A stretch of DNA of 60,021 nt from JABHIE01 sp964584805 (GTDB lineage: Bacteria; Planctomycetota; UBA1135): the NCBI GenBank assembly GCA_964584805.1, contig CAZPAY010000014.1, positions 1-60,021 on the forward strand, read 5' to 3'. Each line of letters starts with the position of its first letter. Within the stretch, counting starts at the first letter, position 1. The notes under the pieces were generated by a model. It had not been told where the DNA came from. It saw nothing but the letters and a program-made list of their open reading frames with translations, and searched no databases. Below are positions 44,757-51,426 of this stretch, piece after piece. The position numbers and the translations under genes are program-made.

Positions 44757-44803
44757 GTAGAATGCTTGCGGCAATATTGCCCCCCGATTTCCGAGGCTCC
44801 TTT

Positions 44804-47800
44804 ATGACACAAAACGACATAACTTCCTTTTCTGGCTATACGCTTGGCCTTGACCTTGGACCTAATTCTATTGGTTGGGCTCTTGTTGAGACTGAGTTTG
44901 AAAAGTGGACCGAATTGAAAGAAGACGGCGATGAGCGACTCCATTTGCAAGCAGTGGCCTATCCAGGTTTCTTGGCAACCAAAGATGCGGGGCACCCCCC
45001 ACTTGGCGTGCGCATTTTTGAAGCGGGGCTCGACAATTTCAATTCAGCAAAGGAGAAAGCTCTTAACCAAAGCCGCAGAGATGCACGCTCAGCGCGCCGT
45101 GTCCATGCTCGGCGAAATGCTCGCAGAAAAGCACTTCGCAATCTTCTTATCAAGGCCGGCTTTCTACCAAAGACAGAAGAAGAGCGTGAAGCCTTTTACA
45201 ACGCCACAGGCGAAAACGGAGTTGCACTCAACAACCCTTACTGGCTTCGCACGAAAGGTCTTGATGAAGCTCTCACGCCCCATGAACTTGGTCGAGCCAT
45301 TTACCATTTTGCTCAACGGCGCGGCTTTAAGTCAAATCGCAAAAGTGGAAAAGAACAAGATGACAAAGGGATGCTAGCTGAGATCAAAGGCCTAGGAGAG
45401 GCTATTCAAGAAAACGGGTGCCGTACACTCGGCGAGTATTTATTCAAACTTGGCTGGGGTGATGACGGCTCAAGCGACAAACTCCAAAAAGGCGAATTAC
45501 GCATCCGAGGCCGCCACACTCGTCGCAATATGTACGAAGACGAGCTAAGGCTCTTGCTCGACACCCAAGAAGAATTTCATCCAGCTCTTGCCTCGTTGCG
45601 CGGCAATGAAGAGCGCCCTGGCTCCATCGAGCACGCAGTCCTTTTTCAGCACCCATTCGAATTAACCCCAGAGCGTCGAGCAAAGGCTCCGTCGCGCGCC
45701 AACTTGCATCGCGCGCCACAGGTAAAGCCTTGTGCGCTGGAAGTTGGGCAAACCTGTTGTTCAAAAAATGCTTGGATTGCTCAACGATTCCGCATATTAA
45801 AAGAAGTCAATAATTTAAAAATCATCCAAAACTGGGATTGGAAAGCTGCGCGTTTCCTAACTCAAGATGAGCGAGCCTGCATTATCGAACTCCTTTCTCA
45901 GCAGCAAAAGGTTTCGTTTGCTGCCATGAAAAAAGCGCTTGCAAAGCAATTTAACACGGACGCCCAAGCCTACTTCAACCTAGAAAAAGGTGGTCGCGAG
46001 GATCTGCAGGGCAATGCCATCGACGCCAAAATTGCCGTGCTCATTGGCAAGCCCGTCTGGGCAAAATGTGATGATGACGAGAAGCACCGCCTTCGTGACG
46101 CACTTCTACACGAAGAAGATGCCGCCAAATTGCTTGAGGCCTATGGTGAGTACAAACTAGACGAGAGCAAACGAAAGCAATTGCTCGCCTTTGACCCAGA
46201 TGCTGGGTCAGGCTATATCGGCTATTCCGAAATGGCTTTGTTAAAAGTGGTGCCATTGCTTGAAGATGGCTTGAATGAATACGACGCACTCATGCAGTGC
46301 TACCCCAACCGCCCTGAGGCAAATGCCTTTACGCGCCAATATAAAAAAGGCACGACCTTCCCTGGTTTTGAAGAGGGTGTTACAGCAATCCCTGCGCTAC
46401 CTTACCTGCAGCATCCCGACTTGCCGCATAACTTGCGCGACATTACCAATCCAATCGTGCGCCGCGGCTTAACGGAAGTTCGAAAAGTCGTCAATGCCAT
46501 TGTGCGCGAGCATGGTCTTCCTGATCAAATTGTTGTCGAGTTGGCTCGTGACATGAAGATGGGGCAAAAAGAGCGCAAAGAAGTTTCAATGCGCAATCGC
46601 AAGCGTGCGCTGACCAGAGAAACAGCCGCTACCGAAGTTGAGGGTTTGGGCGGCAATCCAAAATCAGGCGGTGACATCTTGCGCTACCTGCTCTGGGTTG
46701 AGCAAAGCCGTATGTGTGCCTACTCTGGGCAAGCGATTTCACAAACGCAGCTCTTTACTTCAGACTTAGACATCGACCACATTCTCCCTCATTGGCAGAG
46801 CCTCGATGACTCGCAGCTAAACAAAGTACTCTGCTTCCGCAACGAAAACGCGTCGAAAGGCCAGCGCTTGCCTCTGAAATGGCTGGGTGAAAATAGCCAG
46901 AGATACGAAGAGCTTCTTGACCGCACGATGGGCTTTATTGAATCCAATGACCAAGAGCGGCAGCAAAACCGTTTTGAAGGTATTAAGAAGTTGGGTCTTT
47001 CCGTGCGCGAGCGCGCCGTGATGTATTCTCGGGTCAATGGCGCGTGGCCTCAAAGGCTCAAGCGCATCATGCAAGAAGAGATTGACACAAATCAGTTTTC
47101 TTCTCGGCAATTAAATGACACACGCCACCTTTCAGTATCCGTTGTGCGTTTCCTTGAGTTACTTTACCCACCCGCTCTACGAGTTGGCGAAAAAGCCGTA
47201 CGCTCTACGAGAGGTGGGCTAACCGCTGAATTGCGCCGGCATTGGGGCCTCAACACTGTCCTGCGAGACGACCCCATTCGTAATGCCAAGGGTGAGCCAA
47301 TCTCTAATTTAGATAAATCGGGTCGAAAGCAGCGAATCGACCATCGGCACCACGCCGTTGACGCATTGGTCGTGGCTCTTTCCTCGCGGGGTATCTTGAA
47401 AAAATACCAGGATCATTTCAAAAGCATGGCAGGGCTCGACCCTGCATGCGAAGAGCGTCGAGAAATGGAAATGGGCACCTTTCCTTTTCCGTGGCAGAGT
47501 TTCCGCACCCAAACGGTTGAGCATTTGATGGCCGTCAATGTCAGCCACCGGGTTCAACGCAAGGTGCGCGGTGCTTTTCATCAAGAGACTTTCTACGGCC
47601 AGGCGCGCAATCTAAGAGGCTTGGTCAAGCCAGGGAAATATGTAACCCGCAAAACACTAGAGGCCATGTCTGGCAAAGATGTCAAAGCCGTGCGCGACCC
47701 CGTTGTTCGCAAAGCATTGTTTGATCGCCTCGTCACTCTTGGGTGGGATTGCGAATCAACCGCTCTGCCTAAAGATTGGTGGCGCGATGAAGTTTACTTG

Positions 47801-48322
47801 CCCAATGGCAAGCCCGTACGCAAAGCGCGTGTTGAGTTGCAAAAGGATGTCGACAAAATGCTTGTGCTGGGTGACAAGCAACATCGCCATGCGGTTAAGG
47901 GCAATAATCATCATGTTGCCTTTGTAGAGGTTGAAGGCGCGAAGGGCAAAGAGATGCGAGCCGCTGTTATGCCTAAGGTGGAATGCGCAAACAATGTACG
48001 CAGAGAAACCAAGCCTGCAGTCAATAGAGACTGGAAGGACTTAGGCGAGTTCTGCTTCTCGCTCTCAAGGAAAGAGGCCGTTCTTGTAACGAATACAGAA
48101 TCTAAAACACAAGCCATGTGCCTTCTTCAGAATATATCTGGGGGCTCTAATTTGTGCACCAGTTTTGATATGTATTTACGCGACTTAAAAGATTCGAGGC
48201 CTGCTTCCGAAGGTAACAAAACACCTTTTGCACGCATTAGATCCTCTACTGCTCTTGCTAAATACTCAATCACGAAACTTCAACTAGATGCCTTAGGCCG
48301 TCTGCGACCAAGCAACGATTAA
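44804..48322 (+). CDS. cas9: Cas9 effector nuclease, type II-C
   Basis: A 1172-residue RNA-guided DNA endonuclease. RuvC-I is GYTLGLDLGPNSIGWALVE (Asp17); the Arg-rich bridge helix (SRRDARSARRVHARRNARRK) follows; RuvC-II is QIVVELARDMKMGQ (Glu near 578); the HNH domain has DLDIDHILPHWQSL (His near 658) and NENASKGQRLP (Asn near 680); RuvC-III is QRIDHRHHAVDALVVAL (His near 850, Asp near 853). All catalytic residues are present, so nuclease activity is expected. The recognition lobe (about 110-550) is compact and the PAM-interacting end (about 950-1172) is unfamiliar. The ATG at 44804 with GAGG seven bases upstream is preferred to the GTG at 44750. The absence of csn2 and cas4 and the cas9-cas1-cas2 order point to subtype II-C. 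Confidence 0.95.
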   Translation: MTQNDITSFSGYTLGLDLGPNSIGWALVETEFEKWTELKEDGDERLHLQAVAYPGFLATKDAGHPPLGVRIFEAGLDNFNSAKEKALNQSRRDARSARRVHARRNARRKALRNLLIKAGFLPKTEEEREAFYNATGENGVALNNPYWLRTKGLDEALTPHELGRAIYHFAQRRGFKSNRKSGKEQDDKGMLAEIKGLGEAIQENGCRTLGEYLFKLGWGDDGSSDKLQKGELRIRGRHTRRNMYEDELRLLLDTQEEFHPALASLRGNEERPGSIEHAVLFQHPFELTPERRAKAPSRANLHRAPQVKPCALEVGQTCCSKNAWIAQRFRILKEVNNLKIIQNWDWKAARFLTQDERACIIELLSQQQKVSFAAMKKALAKQFNTDAQAYFNLEKGGREDLQGNAIDAKIAVLIGKPVWAKCDDDEKHRLRDALLHEEDAAKLLEAYGEYKLDESKRKQLLAFDPDAGSGYIGYSEMALLKVVPLLEDGLNEYDALMQCYPNRPEANAFTRQYKKGTTFPGFEEGVTAIPALPYLQHPDLPHNLRDITNPIVRRGLTEVRKVVNAIVREHGLPDQIVVELARDMKMGQKERKEVSMRNRKRALTRETAATEVEGLGGNPKSGGDILRYLLWVEQSRMCAYSGQAISQTQLFTSDLDIDHILPHWQSLDDSQLNKVLCFRNENASKGQRLPLKWLGENSQRYEELLDRTMGFIESNDQERQQNRFEGIKKLGLSVRERAVMYSRVNGAWPQRLKRIMQEEIDTNQFSSRQLNDTRHLSVSVVRFLELLYPPALRVGEKAVRSTRGGLTAELRRHWGLNTVLRDDPIRNAKGEPISNLDKSGRKQRIDHRHHAVDALVVALSSRGILKKYQDHFKSMAGLDPACEERREMEMGTFPFPWQSFRTQTVEHLMAVNVSHRVQRKVRGAFHQETFYGQARNLRGLVKPGKYVTRKTLEAMSGKDVKAVRDPVVRKALFDRLVTLGWDCESTALPKDWWRDEVYLPNGKPVRKARVELQKDVDKMLVLGDKQHRHAVKGNNHHVAFVEVEGAKGKEMRAAVMPKVECANNVRRETKPAVNRDWKDLGEFCFSLSRKEAVLVTNTESKTQAMCLLQNISGGSNLCTSFDMYLRDLKDSRPASEGNKTPFARIRSSTALAKYSITKLQLDALGRLRPSND

Positions 48323-48339
48323 TTAAAGTTTTCCACCAA

Positions 48340-48378
48340 GGCCTCCGAATAACGGGATACACCCCAAACTCGGAGGCC
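48340..48378 (+). promoter_or_regulatory. Hairpin that buries the cas1 Shine-Dalgarno
   Basis: GGCCTCCGA (48340-48348) pairs perfectly with TCGGAGGCC (48370-48378); within the loop GGG and CCC can add a second stem across a 5x5 internal loop. The right arm contains GGAGG (48372-48376), the Shine-Dalgarno six bases before the cas1 ATG, so the folded mRNA would hide the ribosome site of cas1 (and coupled cas2). It lies in the 60-base cas9-cas1 gap. Confidence 0.7.
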
Positions 48379-48382
48379 CCCC

Positions 48383-49309
48383 ATGAAAAGAACAATCGAA
48401 ATTTCCACACGAGGCCTGCACCTCTCAGGAAAACAAAAACAACTCCGCATCTCAGAAGGCGAAAGCCTCTTAGGAAAAGTACCCTTTGAAGACATCGGTG
48501 TCCTCATTCTGGATTCAACAGAGTTAAGTGTTACGACCCATGCAATCACATCAGCACTTGAACGCGGTGTAGCCATAGTCTTTTGTGGGAAAAACCACCA
48601 CCCAGAAGGCATGCTCCTGCCTCTCTCCAGCAACACCGTTCACCAAAAACGGTTTCAGGCTCAAATCAAAGCCTCTCGCCCGCTTAAGAAAAACATCTGG
48701 AAGGCTATCGTTCAGTCAAAAGTGCGATGCCAAGGCGCGCTGCTTCCAGATGGCCCAGAGAAGACTCGGCTAAAGGTGCTTCAAGAATCCGTTGGCTCGG
48801 GTGATCCCAAAAACTCGGAGGCTCAAGCAGCTCGAACCTATTGGCCCGCCTTGTTCGGTTCGAGTTTTCGGCGCGACCGCTACGGTGATCGAGCCAACTC
48901 TCTCCTTAATTATGGTTACATTGTTTTAAGGGCCGCGACAGCACGGGCGATCACAGCGACCGGATTAGCACCTGCGCTTGGTGTTCACCACATCAGCCAA
49001 TACAACCCTTTCTGTTTGGCCGATGACTTAATGGAGCCCTTTCGCCCCTGGGTGGACGCTCGCGTACTTGAACTGCACAACGAAGGTGAATACGAAATAA
49101 CAAAAGAGAGCAAGCAGCATTTGTTACAGGTCTTAACGGACCGGATTGTACTCAATGGTGAAGAAGGGCCTCTTTTTGCAGCCATTGAACGCTCTGCGGC
49201 TTCCCTTTCCAAAGCGTATGTAACTTACGCACAGGATGACAATGAGCAAACGGTCATTGAAATCGCGAAATCCCTCATTCTTCCTCAAGGCTTCCCCCAG
49301 GCGGCCTGA
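48383..49309 (+). CDS. cas1: Cas1 integrase of the CRISPR adaptation complex
   Basis: A 308-residue integrase that, with Cas2, inserts new spacers at the leader-repeat junction. The N-terminal beta domain opens MKRTIEISTRGLHLSGKQKQ and the helical catalytic domain carries RTYWPALFGSSFRRDR (metal-binding Glu/Tyr region in other Cas1 proteins), NSLLNYGYIVLRAATARAI, the conserved His in LGVHHISQYNPFCLADDLMEPFR, and Asp residues of the metal site. Its length matches type II Cas1. It follows cas9 by 60 bases and precedes cas2 by two, with an accessible ATG but a sequestered Shine-Dalgarno (see the hairpin). Confidence 0.95.
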   Translation: MKRTIEISTRGLHLSGKQKQLRISEGESLLGKVPFEDIGVLILDSTELSVTTHAITSALERGVAIVFCGKNHHPEGMLLPLSSNTVHQKRFQAQIKASRPLKKNIWKAIVQSKVRCQGALLPDGPEKTRLKVLQESVGSGDPKNSEAQAARTYWPALFGSSFRRDRYGDRANSLLNYGYIVLRAATARAITATGLAPALGVHHISQYNPFCLADDLMEPFRPWVDARVLELHNEGEYEITKESKQHLLQVLTDRIVLNGEEGPLFAAIERSAASLSKAYVTYAQDDNEQTVIEIAKSLILPQGFPQAA

Positions 49310-49311
49310 TT

Positions 49312-49641
49312 GTGGTTCTCTCCGGATACAAAGCAATGTGGATTCTCGTACTTTTCGACCTGCCGACGCGCAATAAGAAGCAACGCAAGCGCGCCACTCA
49401 ATTTAGAAAAATTCTTCTCGAAGATGGATTCGACATGATGCAATACTCCGTGTATCTTCGTCCCTGCCCCAGTGAAGAGAATACGGATGTGCATTTCGAC
49501 CGCATCAAAAGAGCTCTTCCTCCAGAAGGCCATGTCAGAATCTTCAAAATTACCGACAAACAATTCGAGCGCATGCACTGTTTTCGCAGTGGAGAAGTCT
49601 CGGATTTGGAGGTTATGCCTGAACAACTGGGGCTGTTTTAG
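49312..49641 (+). CDS. cas2: Cas2 subunit of the adaptation complex
   Basis: A 109-residue ferredoxin-fold protein that dimerises and bridges two Cas1 dimers. It reads SGYKAMWILVLFDLPTRNKK, then FRKILLEDGFDMMQYSVYLR and LPPEGHVRIFKITDKQFERM, all type II Cas2 hallmarks; the Asp in FDLP is the family's conserved residue. The GTG at 49312 is used because type II-C relatives share the SGYxxMW stretch; an ATG at 49336 would remove it. It starts two bases after cas1. Confidence 0.93.
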   Translation: MVLSGYKAMWILVLFDLPTRNKKQRKRATQFRKILLEDGFDMMQYSVYLRPCPSEENTDVHFDRIKRALPPEGHVRIFKITDKQFERMHCFRSGEVSDLEVMPEQLGLF

Positions 49642-49649
49642 GAGAGCCA

Positions 49650-49690
49650 ATCCGTCGCAATACCCTTATTTACAGGATGTTGCGACGGAT
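49650..49690. repeat. 11-bp perfect palindrome downstream of cas2
   Basis: ATCCGTCGCAA (49650-49660) and TTGCGACGGAT (49680-49690) are exact inverted copies around a 19-base loop, eight bases after the cas2 stop. No T-tract follows on either strand. It lies directly 3' of the solitary repeat in the crRNA reading direction, so it might be the array trailer, a stabilising 3' hairpin of the cas mRNA, or a binding site. Confidence 0.65.
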
Positions 49691-49692
49691 GG

Positions 49693-49728
49693 AATGTAAC
49701 TGATCGGAGCCCGCTAGCAAATCACGGG
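49693..49728 (-). CRISPR. Solitary CRISPR repeat-like sequence without an array
   Basis: Read on the - strand, the 36-nt stretch ending at 49693 matches the complement of the candidate tracrRNA: 15 identical bases (CCGATCAGTTACATT), then transitions that become G-U pairs, then a looser 5' part. It ends in TACATT, reminiscent of the -10-like end (TACAAT) of some type II-C repeats. No second copy occurs between cas2 and the toxin genes. The exact borders are unresolved because only one copy is visible. I infer the remnant of an eroded or relocated array. Confidence 0.6.
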
Positions 49729-49758
49729 AAGTTTTCTCGCTTCGCTCGCAAACTCCCC
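49726..49758. terminator. Hairpin between the convergent cas and hip transcripts
   Basis: GGGAAGTTT (49726-49734) pairs with AAACTCCCC (49750-49758) at eight of nine positions, enclosing a self-complementary CGCTTCGCTCG loop. It sits at the hipT stop codon between convergent operons and could end either transcript. Its left end touches the solitary repeat. Confidence 0.55.
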
Positions 49759-50687
49759 TAAAACTGATTCAGCCAATGACGCTTTGCCTTGAGCACATTC
49801 AAATAGGCCGACTTGGCGGCGTCTGGTAAAAAAGAATGATGAATGATTTCTTGCGCCTCACTTTCAAAGAGCAATAGATTATCCAACTCACTACTCGCCA
49901 ACTTTGTGGGCAGTTTGCAATATTCAGCGAACTCGACCCAAGTCGATCGCTTGAGGTTAGATCGTTTACCGCAGACGGGTAAAGCCAACTCGTCATGAGG
50001 CAAATAGATTTGCGTATTCACCAGGTCGTAATTAGGAGACAGATTGTTTTCGCCCAATTCAAAGGTGAGCAGCGACAAATTTTTCAGATGTAAATCTCCA
50101 TTACCCACCCACCATGAAAATAGAAGTCGGCGATAGAGGTCAAATCGCTGCACCTTTGGGGATATGCAATAACGATTAATGATTTTTGCACAATGCTCGG
50201 CTGAGCCCTGGTACTTGTCGGCAGGCCTGAACTCGGACAACTGGCAAAAGTCTTCGCAGGCGAGTTGTCGCCCGTGACCGATGCGATCAAAGCGCCGGAT
50301 GAGGAAAGCCTGGGAATCCTTTGACAACGGCACAAGCCCAAATGCGGGCATATGCAAGCCAAACGCCTTAGCCAAGCACATCGTGAGGTGTTCGTTTTCA
50401 GGAAGCTGCGGCCAAGTCTCGACCTGCGGTTTCAAAATAAAACTCGAGCGCGAAGCCACCACCTTCAAGCTGCGTTGATTCCAACCCAGAGACAACTTTT
50501 TTTGCACACCCGAAATGGTGGTGCGCCCCGTCATTTCTTGGCCGAGGCGATGTAACTCATCTGGCTCAACAAAAATCTCAGGCACCTGATTCACTGAAGC
50601 GCCGAACAAGGAACGCAAGCAAGCCGCGTGCCACTCGCCCTCTCTCTCACCCTGTAAAGGCAACAAGCACCCGCGGCAGGCCGTCAT
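49758..50687 (-). CDS. hipT: HipT-like kinase toxin
   Basis: A 309-residue HipA-type serine/threonine kinase lacking the N-terminal subdomain of full HipA. It opens with a zinc-ribbon-like pattern (TACRGCLLPL, then WHAACLRSLFGA), then the ATP loop GRTTISGVQKKLSLG, the lysine in SSFILKPQ, the catalytic GNGDLHLKNLSLL (Asp-His-Lys-Asn layout of the family) and PNYDLVNTQIY (metal Asp). HipA/HipT kinases phosphorylate aminoacyl-tRNA synthetases and stop growth; the target here is unknown. The ATG at 50687 forms an ATGA overlap with the hipS stop; the upstream ATG at 50732 lies inside hipS and is rejected. Confidence 0.88.
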   Translation of the reverse strand: MTACRGCLLPLQGEREGEWHAACLRSLFGASVNQVPEIFVEPDELHRLGQEMTGRTTISGVQKKLSLGWNQRSLKVVASRSSFILKPQVETWPQLPENEHLTMCLAKAFGLHMPAFGLVPLSKDSQAFLIRRFDRIGHGRQLACEDFCQLSEFRPADKYQGSAEHCAKIINRYCISPKVQRFDLYRRLLFSWWVGNGDLHLKNLSLLTFELGENNLSPNYDLVNTQIYLPHDELALPVCGKRSNLKRSTWVEFAEYCKLPTKLASSELDNLLLFESEAQEIIHHSFLPDAAKSAYLNVLKAKRHWLNQF

Positions 50688-51022
50688 TGCGAGACCTCGC
50701 CCAAACTCACGGCACCCACGCAATCTCGGCATAATGCCGCCAGTACTCCAAAAGTATCATCCGCTGACAACTTCAATTTGGCCAAGGAAACATCAAGCAA
50801 CCAGCCTTCCGGGAGTAAACCGAGAAAAAATGGGAACAGGACTTTGGCCTCAAAGGGCTCTTTTCGCAAAGGCATGGTTAAAGAAATTGGCTGCGCATTG
50901 GATCTGGCTAACCACGACCGCTCATAAACAAACTCAAAGCCCGCGGCTGTTTCCGACAAGAAACCAGCCAACTCCCGATCAAAGAAAACGGATACCTGGC
51001 GAAATGCGGGCCGCTCATTCAT
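50684..51022 (-). CDS. hipS: HipS-like antitoxin (separate HipA N-terminal subdomain)
   Basis: A 112-residue protein matching the N-terminal subdomain 1 (Couple_hipA) of HipA: RQVSVFFDRELAGFLSE, FEFVYERSWLARSNAQPISL, TMPLRKEPFEAKVLFPFFLG and LLPEGWLLDVSLAKLKLSAD are the typical string. In the HipBST systems of the literature this piece is a separate protein that neutralises the kinase HipT, while HipB binds DNA. Here it is encoded between hipB (8-base overlap with the ATG at 51022; an ATG at 51043 is also possible) and hipT (4-base overlap). Confidence 0.85.
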   Translation of the reverse strand: MNERPAFRQVSVFFDRELAGFLSETAAGFEFVYERSWLARSNAQPISLTMPLRKEPFEAKVLFPFFLGLLPEGWLLDVSLAKLKLSADDTFGVLAALCRDCVGAVSLGEVSQ

Positions 51023-51239
51023 CGCCAGCCACCTCACGAGCATCTACGCAAGTCAAACTCAGACCAAACACATCCAGCACAGCGATGACCTTATCCAACT
51101 GTAAAGTCACCTTGCCCCGCTCAAGTTCAGACACGAAACGCCGCCCCACATCAGCAAGTGCGGCAAGTTGCGCTTGAGAGATACGATGCTTCTTGCGCCC
51201 CATGCGCACTAAACCAGCAAGTTTTTCACCAAAATCCAT
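51015..51239 (-). CDS. hipB: HipB-like HTH regulator/antitoxin
   Basis: A 74-residue Xre-type helix-turn-helix protein: ISQAQLAALADVGRRFVSEL is the HTH core and ERGKVTLQLDKVIAVLDVFG the trailing helices, as in HipB. It should dimerise on palindromic operators upstream of its own promoter and, with HipS/HipT, repress the operon. First gene of hipB-hipS-hipT; two matching operator-like palindromes lie just upstream of its start. Confidence 0.87.
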   Translation of the reverse strand: MDFGEKLAGLVRMGRKKHRISQAQLAALADVGRRFVSELERGKVTLQLDKVIAVLDVFGLSLTCVDAREVAGDE

Positions 51240-51245
51240 GTTTTT

Positions 51246-51258
51246 GACCCCGTACGGG
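51246..51258 (-). promoter_or_regulatory. Operator-like palindrome O1 upstream of hipB
   Basis: GACCCCGTACGGG contains the perfect 10-bp palindrome CCCGTACGGG (51249-51258), seven to nineteen bases upstream of the hipB ATG, a position that would block the promoter or leader when bound by HipB. Confidence 0.55.
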
Positions 51259-51318
51259 AAGCATACAGCCTATTTGCGCATTCCGCTAGCACATTTTCAT
51301 AGAAATAGCCTTGAATGC

Positions 51319-51332
51319 CCCCGAACGGGGTC
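51319..51332 (+). promoter_or_regulatory. Operator-like palindrome O2 upstream of hipB
   Basis: CCCCGAACGGGGTC is the inverted counterpart of O1: its reverse complement reads GACCCCGTTCGGGG. It lies about 70 bases further upstream, also between hipB and the divergent ychF, so both genes could be affected. Confidence 0.5.
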
Positions 51333-51426
51333 AGGGCAGCGGTCGTTGTTGCGACGACAGGCGCAGCGACCCGCCACAAATACACCCACAAACAACCCAA
51401 CAAAGACCGTAAAATAACCGGCTTAA

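Noticed and set aside
49650..49690. The 11-bp palindrome as the CRISPR repeat itself
   Set aside because: Its CCCTT-containing loop resembles II-C repeats, but its best match upstream of cas9 needs several gaps, while the neighbouring 36 nt pair with the promoter-defined RNA over 22 continuous positions.
44706..49707. The 15-bp identical inverted sequences flanking cas9-cas1-cas2 as transposon ends
   Set aside because: The extended similarity changes only by transitions that keep RNA pairing and one copy begins at a transcription start, so repeat/anti-repeat explains it better; no transposase or target duplication is present.
49693..49758. A mini-guide that represses cas9 through the matching promoter-proximal sequence
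   Set aside because: The match lies within the repeat/anti-repeat pairing region rather than in a guide position, and the sequence on the guide side is a terminator hairpin.
50688..50732. The upstream start of hipT
   Set aside because: It would extend the kinase into hipS coding sequence, while the ATGA overlap at 50687 and the Cys-rich family start support the shorter form.
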